From Clostridium sp. CAG:452 (lineage in GTDB: Bacteria; Bacillota; Clostridia; TANB77; CAG-508): a stretch of DNA of 28,320 nt. Positions 9,158 through 15,870 of the stretch are shown here, piece by piece; the first letter of the stretch is position 1; every line of letters starts with the position of its first letter. The position numbers and the translations under genes were made by a program. Location of the stretch: assembly GCA_000434035.1 (NCBI GenBank), contig FR893522.1:18643-46962 (forward strand). Direction: 5' to 3'. The notes under the pieces were generated by a model. It was not told the origin of the DNA and searched no databases. It saw only the letters and a list, made by a program, of their open reading frames with translations.

Positions 9158-9185
9158 TTTACAAAAGATAAATTTATGGTATAAT
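9158..9185 (+). promoter_or_regulatory. Extended -10 promoter
   Basis: TTTACA (9158-9163), 16-base spacer and perfect TATAAT (9180-9185) with TGG just before it form a convincing promoter. Start of transcription near 9192 would produce a short RNA ending at the hairpin 9237-9280 or a leader for the genes from 9405. Confidence 0.65.
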
Positions 9186-9191
9186 AAAAAA

Positions 9192-9280
9192 GAAATAGGA
9201 AGCCACAAAAATGTGGTTGCCATCAGTTAGTGAATAAAAATCACATCTCTAATAGCGAGCAGAGATGTGATTTTGCTTTT
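9192..9280 (+). ncRNA. Candidate short structured RNA or attenuated leader
   Basis: From the predicted start near 9192 the RNA forms a small hairpin AGCCACA/TGTGGTT (9201-9207 with 9212-9218, AAAA loop) and then a 14-bp perfect hairpin (9237-9250 with 9261-9274) followed by GCTTTTT, an intrinsic terminator. The result is an RNA of about 88 bases. I do not recognise an Rfam family. It may also simply be the terminator of the U32 gene with a promoter lying before it. Confidence 0.4.
9237..9280 (+). terminator. Strong intrinsic terminator
   Basis: Arms AAAATCACATCTCT (9237-9250) and its exact complement (9261-9274) close a 10-base loop, followed by a T-rich run to 9281. It ends either the U32 transcript or the short transcript started at about 9192. 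Confidence 0.75.
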
Positions 9281-9404
9281 TACATTCCTGCTTTTTCCTA
9301 TTTCAAAAACATTATACAGAAAATGGAAAATAGAGTCAATGAAAATTGGCAAAAAAACAAGAATAATTATAATAAAAAAAGTCAAAATAAATATGGTGAT
9401 TTAT

Positions 9405-9665
9405 ATGAGCATTTCTTGGTTAAAAGCTTCAAGTGATAGAAAAAGTTTTAAAATATTTGAAAGTTTTGGAATGGATGTATATAAAATAAATGATTTAGAA
9501 AAAACAGACGAAAAAATAAGAGAACTAGTAGACAAAAACTATACAACTATTGTAGTTTCAAACGAAGTAGCAAGTTTTTCAGAAGATATTATAAAAAAAT
9601 ACAACAGAATAGAAAACGTAAATATAATTATTGCACCAGGTCATAATAAAGATAATTACACATAA
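9405..9665 (+). CDS. Small protein resembling V-type ATPase subunit F
   Basis: This 86-residue protein contains a segment like the F (14-kDa) subunit of V/A-type ATPases: a TTIVVSNEVA strand, an SFSEDIIKKY helix and NVNIIIAPG strand. No other V-ATPase subunit gene is nearby and the neighbour is yyaC, so a stand-alone sporulation-related role is more likely than an ATPase part. I chose ATG 9405 with GGTGA just upstream; the frame is open back to GTG 9267, but that part begins inside the terminator hairpin and reads as low-complexity basic sequence. Function is unknown. Confidence 0.5.
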   Translation: MSISWLKASSDRKSFKIFESFGMDVYKINDLEKTDEKIRELVDKNYTTIVVSNEVASFSEDIIKKYNRIENVNIIIAPGHNKDNYT

Positions 9666-9714
9666 AATTAGATAAGCAAATTGGAATTTGTCAAATATAA
9701 AGCAGGAGTAATTT

Positions 9715-10251
9715 ATGGCTTTTAAAGAAGAAATGTATAACAACTTTGTGTGTGATTTTAGCAATAATTTAAGACAAAAAATTCAAGGTACAGAAATCTC
9801 AAAACTTGTTTTCTTGTGCATCGGAACAAATAGAGTAATTGGGGACTGCTTTGGACCATTGGTTGGGAGTAAACTAAAGCATTTTTTTATACATGAAGAA
9901 GGCATAGAGGTTATTGGAGATATAGAAAACATTGTTTCTTTTCAAAATGTAACAGGAATTATAAAAAAACTAAAAAATGAGAATTCTTTTGTAATAGCAA
10001 TTGATGCTGCCTTATCCTGTAATAGTAATAGAATAGGTAAAATAATTGTAAATCAAAATAAAATGAATGTAGGGAATTCTATGAATAAAAAACAACTATA
10101 CATAGGAGATATAAGTATAAAGGGAATTGTAGGTAAAGACTTTAAGAATTCGAGAAATAACTTTAATGAACTCCAAAACATGCCCTTAAATATAATAATT
10201 GATATGGCAGAATGTGTTTCAACAGGAATATATAATGTAATAAATGTATAA
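9715..10251 (+). CDS. yyaC: YyaC-like germination protease-fold protein (DUF1256)
   Basis: This 178-residue protein matches the DUF1256/YyaC family: FLCIGTNRVIGDCFGPLVGSKL near residues 33-54, VIAIDAALS in the middle and an IDMAECVSTGIYNV end. The family has the fold of the hydrogenase maturation and Gpr-like proteases and is sporulation-associated in Firmicutes, but its substrate is not established. The ATG follows GCAGGAG (about 9702-9708). It sits about 50 bases after the subunit-F-like gene and ahead of a small membrane protein gene, probably in one transcript. The length is close to the family norm and no defect is visible. Confidence 0.8.
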   Translation: MAFKEEMYNNFVCDFSNNLRQKIQGTEISKLVFLCIGTNRVIGDCFGPLVGSKLKHFFIHEEGIEVIGDIENIVSFQNVTGIIKKLKNENSFVIAIDAALSCNSNRIGKIIVNQNKMNVGNSMNKKQLYIGDISIKGIVGKDFKNSRNNFNELQNMPLNIIIDMAECVSTGIYNVINV

Positions 10252-10305
10252 TCTCATAAAAAGTGGAAAAAATTTATATATACACTTTTGTGGGAGGATT
10301 TCAAT

Positions 10306-10650
10306 ATGAGCATTGAAAGTATGAAAAATATGGTTGTACTTAGAAATTTACCATCAAATATAGTTGAAGAAGCTATTGTTATATTAAAACCAAATGTGAA
10401 ATTAAAAAATTTAGATTTGGCAGAAAATAAAGCTACAAATAAAAAAGGTGAAAATAAAACAAAACAGGATTCAAGAAAATACATTGTAAATGAAGCAGAA
10501 ATGATAGTTAGCAATTATTTATCAAACATTGAAAAAGAGAAAAAACATAATTATAAGATAAATAAAAAAATAGAAAACAAATATAAAAGAGCAAGAGGAA
10601 TAGCAATATTTTTAGGAATAATGCTATTAGTTACTTTTTTGATAAAATAA
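10306..10650 (+). CDS. Hypothetical protein with C-terminal membrane anchor
   Basis: I do not recognise this 114-residue protein. It has a short globular N-terminus (VVLRNLPSNIVEEAIVILKPN), a lysine- and asparagine-rich middle, a predicted helical stretch and a single membrane segment at its very end (about residues 96-113, GIAIFLGIMLLVTFLI). That layout suggests a tail-anchored protein facing the cytoplasm. ATG 10306 has GGGAGGA upstream; an in-frame TTG at 10288 overlaps that site and is unlikely. It lies between yyaC and spoIVFA, so a sporulation role is a guess from context only. Confidence 0.6.
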   Translation: MSIESMKNMVVLRNLPSNIVEEAIVILKPNVKLKNLDLAENKATNKKGENKTKQDSRKYIVNEAEMIVSNYLSNIEKEKKHNYKINKKIENKYKRARGIAIFLGIMLLVTFLIK

Positions 10651-10673
10651 CTTGTTTTACAAATGTTCTAAAC

Positions 10674-10741
10674 CCTCTTCCTTTGAATATATTTAAGCAA
10701 GAGATTGCAAAAGTATATTACAAAGGAAGAGGTGTTTTTTT
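10674..10741 (+). terminator. Long hairpin with T-run abutting the spoIVFA start; hides its Shine-Dalgarno site
   Basis: A 12-bp stem (CCTCTTCCTTTG at 10674-10685 with 10721-10732) is extended by AATATA/TATATT and an inner GCAA-GAGA-TTGC hairpin, then seven T (10735-10741). The right arm contains AGGAAGAGG, the only ribosome site for ATG 10742. It works as a terminator, and the same fold would block translation of spoIVFA. Confidence 0.7.
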
Positions 10742-11665
10742 ATGGAAAGAGCCATGACCCCCGAAGAAAGAATAAGAAGAGCAGAAGAGATTTATTACAG
10801 AAGAAAAAACCAAAATTTGGACAGGAATTCTATAAGAATAGGTAATGACAATACAAGGCCAAATTTTGTAATAATAAAAAAGATGATATTACAAATTATA
10901 ATTTGTGTTGTAATTTATAGTATTTTCTATATGATTCAAAACACGGAATATATTTTTTCTGCGGATGTAATTAATAAAACAAAAGAAATTCTTTCTTATG
11001 ATATTAATATTCAAAATTTATATAATAAATCCAAAGAATACATAAATGGAATTATTGTTAAAGGACAAGAAGAAAGTAATGATAACAATAATCAAGAGTT
11101 GCCAGCAGAAAACAATGATAAAAATAATGAAGAAAACAATCAAACAGAAAGTACTAATTTAGAAGAGAATGCTAATGAAACACAAAATGATAATGCAGAA
11201 AATATTGGTGGAGAAGAAGTTGCAAATACAGATGAAAATTTAACTCAAATGGAAAAAGATGCTAAGGATATAATTGCTACGAAATCATTAATAGTTCCAC
11301 TAATGGGAGTGATTACCTCAAGATATGGACCAAGAAACCCAACAGATCCAAAGGTACCAAAATATCATACAGGAATAGATATTGCAGTAAATACTGGTAC
11401 AGTTTTTATTGCCTCTATGGACGGAGTGGTAGAAGAGGTTTCAGCAGAAGGCAACTATGGAAACCATGTAAAAATAACAAATGGAGATGTTATGACATTA
11501 TATGCTCATTGCAGTAAGATATATGTTAATCAAGGTGACACAATAAAACAAGGACAAAAAATAGGAGAAACTGGAGCAACAGGGAATGTTACAGGACCAC
11601 ATTTGCATTTTGAGATAAGAAAAGAAAATAGGTATGTGGATCCGGATTTAATTTTAGATTTTTAG
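10742..11665 (+). CDS. spoIVFA: SpoIVFA-like membrane protein with M23 (LytM) domain
   Basis: This 307-residue protein has a charged cytoplasmic N-terminus, one membrane segment (about 48-66), an Asn/Glu-rich linker (about 100-180) and an M23 domain (about 190-305). The LytM zinc and catalytic motifs HTGID, AHCS and HLHFE all look intact. Directly downstream lies an M50 protease gene, so the pair matches spoIVFA-spoIVFB, in which SpoIVFA holds the sigma-K processing protease SpoIVFB inactive in the outer forespore membrane until a forespore signal arrives. Start is ATG 10742, using AGGAAGAGG in the hairpin arm; ATG 10754 is an alternative. An active peptidoglycan hydrolase is another possibility. 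Confidence 0.78.
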   Translation: MERAMTPEERIRRAEEIYYRRKNQNLDRNSIRIGNDNTRPNFVIIKKMILQIIICVVIYSIFYMIQNTEYIFSADVINKTKEILSYDINIQNLYNKSKEYINGIIVKGQEESNDNNNQELPAENNDKNNEENNQTESTNLEENANETQNDNAENIGGEEVANTDENLTQMEKDAKDIIATKSLIVPLMGVITSRYGPRNPTDPKVPKYHTGIDIAVNTGTVFIASMDGVVEEVSAEGNYGNHVKITNGDVMTLYAHCSKIYVNQGDTIKQGQKIGETGATGNVTGPHLHFEIRKENRYVDPDLILDF

Positions 11666-11677
11666 GGGGATTTTTTA

Positions 11678-12308
11678 ATGCAAATAACAATAAATTTACA
11701 AGTTTTTTTATTCATAATTTTATTTATTTTAACAAGACAAATTGAATTTTATGCATTGATTATGTTTTTTGCATTAATTCATGAGTTTCGGACATATTTT
11801 TGCAGGATTACTTTTAAAATTAAAACCAAAGAAATTAAGTATAATGCCATTTGGACTAGCAGTAACATTTGAGAGCTATGAGTATAAAAAATTAATAGAA
11901 ACCAAGAAAATAATAATTGCTTTTGCAGGTCCACTAACAAACATATTAATATCAATAGGGCTTTTGTTTATACATATGGATCAAGATTTAAAACAAATTA
12001 TGATTTATTCAAATATATTAGTGGCACTATTTAACTTAATCCCAATATATCCATTAGATGGCGGAAGAATTTTAAAAGGATTAATAAGAAAAAAATATGA
12101 TGATAATATAAAATCAGACATATTAGTAAATAAAATATCTAATATTCTAGTAATTTCTTTGACTGCAATATCAAGTATTTTAATTTTATACTTAAAAAAT
12201 ATATCTATATTGTTTGTGATAATATATTTATGGATATTGATAATAAGAGAAAATAAAAGAATAAATTTAAAGAAAAAAATTAATGATATAATTCTAAAAG
12301 AAAACTAA
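11678..12308 (+). CDS. spoIVFB: SpoIVFB-like M50 intramembrane metalloprotease with one CGGA +1 site
   Basis: Reading CGGA at 11789-11792 as glycine turns two broken frames into one 209-residue protein (631 bases minus 1 is divisible by 3). It then has the zinc-binding HEFGH in the first hydrophobic region (residues 35-39), membrane segments throughout, and NLIPIYPLDGGRIL with the third metal ligand Asp. SpoIVFB cleaves pro-sigma-K during sporulation. It starts 12 bases after spoIVFA, with GGGGGA upstream. Without the shift the upstream frame gives HEFRT and ends at 11872 after 64 residues. All downstream motifs are intact, so simple decay is unlikely. An unrelated site-2 protease is the alternative product. 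Confidence 0.82.
11789..11792 (+). other. CGGA +1 site 3 (SpoIVFB Gly38 in HEFGH)
   Basis: CAT GAG TTT CGG ACA in the straight frame gives HEFRT. Decoding CGGA as glycine gives CAT GAG TTT (CGGA) CAT ATA, that is HEFGHI, the metalloprotease active site. Confidence 0.85.
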
Positions 12309-12313
12309 ATGTA

Positions 12314-12342
12314 TTGACATTTAACTAATTAAATGTGAAAAT
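12314..12342 (+). promoter_or_regulatory. Candidate promoter of the pilin-like gene
   Basis: TTGACA (12314-12319), a 17-base spacer and GAAAAT (12337-12342) preceded by TGT. The spacer contains the inverted repeat ACATTTAA/TTAAATGT (12317-12324 and 12329-12336), which could be an operator or a weak terminator of spoIVFB. Confidence 0.45.
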
Positions 12343-12363
12343 AAAGTAAGTGGAGGATAACTA

Positions 12364-12795
12364 ATGAAAAATTATATGAGAAATAATAAAGGAATAACAA
12401 TTACAACATTAGTTGTTACAGTAATAATAATGTTAATTTTATCATCAACAATTATAATGAAAATAAGTGACTCTAAGGATGTAAGTAAATTAAATAATTT
12501 GTATGCAGATATAAAAATTTTAGAAGATAAAGTCCTTGAGTATTATAATGATTATGGTACACTTCCAATAAAAGGAGAACCAAAAGCTCCCTTACTTTCA
12601 ATGGAAAATGGAAACAAATATTATGAAATAGATTTAAACAAACTTGAAAATATTACATTGAACTATGGACATGGAAATGATGAAAAAGACATTTATGTAG
12701 TAAATGGAGATACATTGGATGTATATTACTATAAAGGAGTTGCATATGAAGGAAAAAAGTATTATACATATGAATATGCAAAGAATTTAGAGTAA
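12364..12795 (+). CDS. Type IV pilin/pseudopilin-like small protein
   Basis: This 143-residue protein has a short basic leader ending in NNKG followed by a hydrophobic helix ITITTLVVTVIIMLILSS, which is the layout of a class III prepilin signal cut after glycine. The usual Glu at position +5 is replaced by Thr. The mature region has a single long helix and a Tyr-rich, Asp-rich C-terminus. No assembly ATPase, prepilin peptidase or other pilin genes are in the window, so it may be a stand-alone surface protein. ATG 12364 follows GTGGAGGA at 12351-12358. Confidence 0.6.
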   Translation: MKNYMRNNKGITITTLVVTVIIMLILSSTIIMKISDSKDVSKLNNLYADIKILEDKVLEYYNDYGTLPIKGEPKAPLLSMENGNKYYEIDLNKLENITLNYGHGNDEKDIYVVNGDTLDVYYYKGVAYEGKKYYTYEYAKNLE

Positions 12796-12829
12796 AACCA
12801 ATAATACCATGGAAAAAATGATATTTTGC

Positions 12830-12858
12830 TTGCAAAATGAATATATTTATGATAAAAT
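12830..12858 (+). promoter_or_regulatory. Promoter of the rpsF-ssb-rpsR operon
   Basis: TTGCAA (12830-12835), a 17-base spacer and TAAAAT (12853-12858) with an extended TGA upstream. Transcription should start near 12865, leaving a leader of about 80 bases before rpsF. Confidence 0.6.
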
Positions 12859-12891
12859 AGCAATGTTTGAAAAATAGCATTGCTATTTTTT
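12854..12891 (+). terminator. Terminator overlapping the rpsF promoter
   Basis: Arms AAAATAGCAATG (12854-12865) and CATTGCTATTTT (12878-12889) with T run. The left arm overlaps the -10 box, so it acts on upstream transcripts from the pilin-like gene, not on rpsF mRNA. Confidence 0.65.
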
Positions 12892-12911
12892 CCTTACTCA
12901 TATTAATGTGA

Positions 12912-12929
12912 TATGGGTTATAAGCCATA
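12912..12929 (+). promoter_or_regulatory. Small hairpin before the rpsF ribosome site
   Basis: TATGG (12912-12916) can pair with CCATA (12925-12929), directly ahead of AAGGAGGTG. The S6:S18 leader element usually shows a CCG triplet in its loop; none is visible here, so autoregulation by S6:S18 is uncertain. Confidence 0.25.
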
Positions 12930-12945
12930 AGGAGGTGAAAGAATA

Positions 12946-13230
12946 ATGAACAAATACGAAAGTGTTATCATTATTAATCCAAATTTAGAGGAAGAAGCTA
13001 TTAAAGCATTAATAGAAAAAATCTCAAATTTAATTAATACTGATGGTAAAGTTAGTTCAGTTGAAGAAGTTGGTAAAAAGAAATTAGCTTATGAAATCAA
13101 AAAGAACAAAGAAGGTTTTTATGTTGTATTTAAATTTGAAGCTAATCCAGAATTAATTACTGAACTAGAAAGAGTATATAGAATAACTGACGAAGTTATT
13201 AAGTTTATTGTTGTTAAAGAGGAGGAATAA
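12946..13230 (+). CDS. rpsF: 30S ribosomal protein S6
   Basis: This 94-residue protein is S6: it starts MNKYESVIIINPNLEEEAI, has the central KKLAYEIKKNKEGFYVVFKFE strand pair and ends YRITDEVIKFIVVK. S6 binds S18 on the platform of the 30S subunit. ATG 12946 has a strong AAGGAGGTG (12929-12937). It is first in the conserved rpsF-ssb-rpsR operon, which links ribosome and replication genes in most Firmicutes, and ssb follows after three bases. Confidence 0.96.
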   Translation: MNKYESVIIINPNLEEEAIKALIEKISNLINTDGKVSSVEEVGKKKLAYEIKKNKEGFYVVFKFEANPELITELERVYRITDEVIKFIVVKEEE

Positions 13231-13233
13231 TAC

Positions 13234-13653
13234 ATGAACAAAGTAATATTAATGGGGCGTTTGACAAGAGATCCAGAAGTTAGATACACACAAACAAATA
13301 ACACATTAGTAGCATCTTTCTCATTAGCAGTAAACAGAAGATTTGCAAGACAAGGAGAAGAAAGACAAGCAGATTTTATTAATGTAGTTGCTTGGAGCAA
13401 AACAGGAGAGTTTTGTAGCAAATACTTTAAAAAAGGACAACAAGTTGGAATAATTGGTAGAATTCAAACAAGAAATTGGGAAGATGACCAAGGACAAAAA
13501 CACTATGTTACAGAAGTAGTTGCAGAAGAAGCTTATTTTGCAGATAGTAAAAGAGATGGAGAAGCATCATCAAATTTTGAAAATACATTTGGAAATACTG
13601 TATCAGAATCATCAGAATTTTCAGTATCATCAGATGATGAATTACCATTCTAG
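13234..13653 (+). CDS. ssb: Single-stranded DNA-binding protein
   Basis: This 139-residue protein begins MNKVILMGRLTRDPEVRYTQT and contains the OB-fold core NVVAWSKTGEFCSKYFKKGQ, then a short acidic linker and the C-terminal tip DDELPF, which recruits replication and repair proteins. It binds single-stranded DNA as a tetramer. It starts three bases after rpsF with GAGGAGGAA overlapping the rpsF end. It is slightly shorter than typical Firmicute SSB (about 170) because the linker is short. Confidence 0.96.
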   Translation: MNKVILMGRLTRDPEVRYTQTNNTLVASFSLAVNRRFARQGEERQADFINVVAWSKTGEFCSKYFKKGQQVGIIGRIQTRNWEDDQGQKHYVTEVVAEEAYFADSKRDGEASSNFENTFGNTVSESSEFSVSSDDELPF

Positions 13654-13689
13654 AATAAAAAGTTAAGATTTAAGAATAAATAATACAAA

Positions 13690-13710
13690 ATTTGCAGGGC
13701 AAATTTTGAG
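13690..13710 (+). repeat. Hairpin between ssb and rpsR
   Basis: AAAATTTGC and GCAAATTTT (about 13688-13696 and 13700-13708) form a 9-bp stem with an AGG loop and no T run. It may be a processing or regulatory hairpin within the operon, close ahead of the rpsR ribosome site AGAAGGGGG. Confidence 0.45.
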
Positions 13711-13725
13711 AAGGGGGAAAAATAA

Positions 13726-14013
13726 ATGGCAGACAAAAAACAAAACGGAAAAAACAATAAAAGAAGAAACAATGGCGACGAAGATTTCAATCCTAGATTT
13801 AGAAAAGTTAGAAAAAAAGTATGCGTAATGTGCAGTAATAAAGATTTCGTTTTAGACTATAAAAATCCAGAACAATTAAAGAAATTTATAAATGAAAAGG
13901 GTAAAATACTACCTAGAAGAGCAACTGGAGCATGTGCAAAACATCAAAGAGATATTACACAAGCTGTAAAAAGAGCAAGACATATTGCAGTATTACCATA
14001 TACACAAAACTAA
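13726..14013 (+). CDS. rpsR: 30S ribosomal protein S18
   Basis: This 95-residue protein is S18, partner of S6 in the 30S platform. A basic, low-complexity N-terminal tail precedes the core KVCVMCSNKDFVLDYKNPEQLKKF and ILPRRATGACAKHQRDITQAVKRARHIAVLPY. CVMC plus the later Cys and His suggest the zinc-binding (C+) form. ATG 13726 follows AAGGGGGAA. It ends the operon ahead of a clear terminator. Confidence 0.96.
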   Translation: MADKKQNGKNNKRRNNGDEDFNPRFRKVRKKVCVMCSNKDFVLDYKNPEQLKKFINEKGKILPRRATGACAKHQRDITQAVKRARHIAVLPYTQN

Positions 14014-14020
14014 TGTTTTT

Positions 14021-14050
14021 AAGAACAGATTTTATATCTGTTCTTTTTTT
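14021..14050 (+). terminator. Terminator of the rpsF operon
   Basis: AAGAACAGAT (14021-14030) pairs with ATCTGTTCTT (14036-14045), with a T run to 14050. Confidence 0.9.
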
Positions 14051-14135
14051 CTTAAAAAAATTGAAATAATTATAGAAATAAAAATAATTATACTGTAAAA
14101 TTAAAATGTAAAATAAATTTAAGGGAGTGTTTTGT

Positions 14136-14957
14136 TTGAAGGTTACTGATATTGAAGAATTAAAGCAAATTGCAAACAATGTTAGAAAGGATATAATAGA
14201 AGAAACATATAATGCAAAATCTGGACATCCAGGAGGCTCACTATCTGTTGCAGATATATTAACTGTATTATATTTTAATCAAATGAATGTAAACGAAAAA
14301 GAGCCTAATGCAAAAACAAGAGATAGGCTAGTTTTATCAAAAGGACATGTTGCTCCAGCGTTGTATGCTGTACTTGCAGAAAAAGGATATTTTGAAAAAG
14401 ATGAATTAAAAAAATTGAGAAAAATTGATGGAATGCTACAAGGACATCCAGATATGCAAAAAACACCAGGAATAGATATGTCAACAGGTTCTTTAGGACA
14501 AGGATTATCTGTTGCAAATGGTATGGCACTTGCATCTAAGTTAAATCATGAAGGAGTTAGAGTGTATTGCGTTTGCGGAGATGGAGAAATACAAGAAGGA
14601 CAAATATGGGAAGCTGCAATGACTTCTAGCCACAGAAAACTAGACAATTTGTGCTTAATAGTTGATAATAACAATTTGCAAATAGATGGAAATGTAGATA
14701 CAGTAAAAAATATTTATCCATTAGACGAAAAATTTAAAAGTTTCGGATTTGAGGTAATTAAGGTAGATGGGCATGATATAGAAAAACTAATAAAAGCGTT
14801 TGATAAAGCAAAAACAATAAAAGAAAAACCAACAGTAATTATTGCAAAAACTATAAAAGGAAAAGGAGTTTCTTTTATGGAAAATAAGGCAGATTGGCAT
14901 GGAAAAGCACCAAATGAAGAAGAATATAAAATGGCTATGGAGGAATTAAGTAAGTAG
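14136..14957 (+). CDS. Transketolase, N-terminal subunit
   Basis: This 273-residue protein is the thiamine diphosphate-binding half of a split transketolase: SGHPGGSLSVADILTVLYF near the start, LSKGHVAPALYA, GSLGQGLSVANGMALA, and the TPP-magnesium motif GDGEIQEGQIWEAAM with NN at about residues 150-180. It transfers two-carbon units between sugar phosphates in the non-oxidative pentose phosphate pathway together with the C-terminal half at 15871. I chose TTG 14136, with AAGGGAG at 14121-14127, over GTG 14127, which overlaps that site. The two halves are separated here by a PHP gene. Confidence 0.92.
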   Translation: MKVTDIEELKQIANNVRKDIIEETYNAKSGHPGGSLSVADILTVLYFNQMNVNEKEPNAKTRDRLVLSKGHVAPALYAVLAEKGYFEKDELKKLRKIDGMLQGHPDMQKTPGIDMSTGSLGQGLSVANGMALASKLNHEGVRVYCVCGDGEIQEGQIWEAAMTSSHRKLDNLCLIVDNNNLQIDGNVDTVKNIYPLDEKFKSFGFEVIKVDGHDIEKLIKAFDKAKTIKEKPTVIIAKTIKGKGVSFMENKADWHGKAPNEEEYKMAMEELSK

Positions 14958-14971
14958 TAGGAGATGGAATA

Positions 14972-15856
14972 ATGATAGATTTGCATATTCACACAAACAA
15001 CTCAGATGGCTCAGATAGCGTAATAGACGTACTAAAAAAAGCACAAAAACATGAATTATCATATATGTCCATAACAGACCATGAAAGCGTAAATGGACAT
15101 TATGAATTAAGAAATATTGATGTAAAACAATATTTTTCTGGGAAAATAATTCCAGGAGTAGAACTAAAAAATTATTATAAAGATAGAGTAATTGATATAT
15201 TGGCATACAATATTGATATAGACAAGTTTAATGAATACTTAGAAAAGAACTATAAAAATAAAACACACAGAATGTTAGAAAGTAAAAATTTAAAACATTT
15301 ATACAAACAAGCAAAGGCATATGGATTAACATTAGATCCAATAGAAGAGATTAAGTGGGATCCAGACAGCGATTGGGGAAGTGTTATAGTATATAATGAA
15401 ATAAAAAAACATCCAGAAAATGAAGCAAAAGTTCCAAAAGACTTATGGGAGAGTTTTAGTAATTTTAAAAAAGATTATGTATATAACAGAAATAATATGT
15501 TCTTTTTAGATAAAAAAGATGACTATCCATCACCAGCAGAAACTGTAAAACAAGTACATTTAGCAGGTGGAGTAGCTTTTTTAGCACATGTACATGAATA
15601 TAGATGGGTAAAAGACAAGATTCAATATATAACAGAACTAGTAAAAAATAGCAATTTAGATGGAATAGAATGTTATTATAGTAATTTTACAGAAGAGCAA
15701 ATAAAAGAACTGTTAGAGTATTGTAAGAAAAACCATTTATATACAAGTGGAGGAACAGACTATCATGGTGCAAAAAGACCAAGTGTTGAGATAGGTGTAG
15801 GAAAAGGAAATTTGAGGATACCAGATGAAATAATAAAAGATTGGTATAATGGATAG
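14972..15856 (+). CDS. PHP-domain phosphoesterase
   Basis: This 294-residue protein has the PHP metal-binding motifs: DLHIHTNNSDGSDS at the N-terminus, ITDHESVNG (about 32-40), GVELK, AHVHEY in the second half and GGTDYHG near the end. This matches 3',5'-nucleoside bisphosphate phosphatase or RNase AM-like single-domain PHP proteins (YciV/TrpH type), trinuclear metal enzymes that break down nucleotides or 5' ends of short RNA. It lies 14 bases after one transketolase half and 14 before the other, so it is in the same operon. The substrate here is not determined by the sequence. Confidence 0.85.
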   Translation: MIDLHIHTNNSDGSDSVIDVLKKAQKHELSYMSITDHESVNGHYELRNIDVKQYFSGKIIPGVELKNYYKDRVIDILAYNIDIDKFNEYLEKNYKNKTHRMLESKNLKHLYKQAKAYGLTLDPIEEIKWDPDSDWGSVIVYNEIKKHPENEAKVPKDLWESFSNFKKDYVYNRNNMFFLDKKDDYPSPAETVKQVHLAGGVAFLAHVHEYRWVKDKIQYITELVKNSNLDGIECYYSNFTEEQIKELLEYCKKNHLYTSGGTDYHGAKRPSVEIGVGKGNLRIPDEIIKDWYNG

Positions 15857-15870
15857 AGGAGGAAAAAAAT

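Noticed and set aside
12900..12946. S6:S18 leader element before rpsF
   Set aside because: A hairpin is present but the CCG loop triplet expected of this RNA is not seen.
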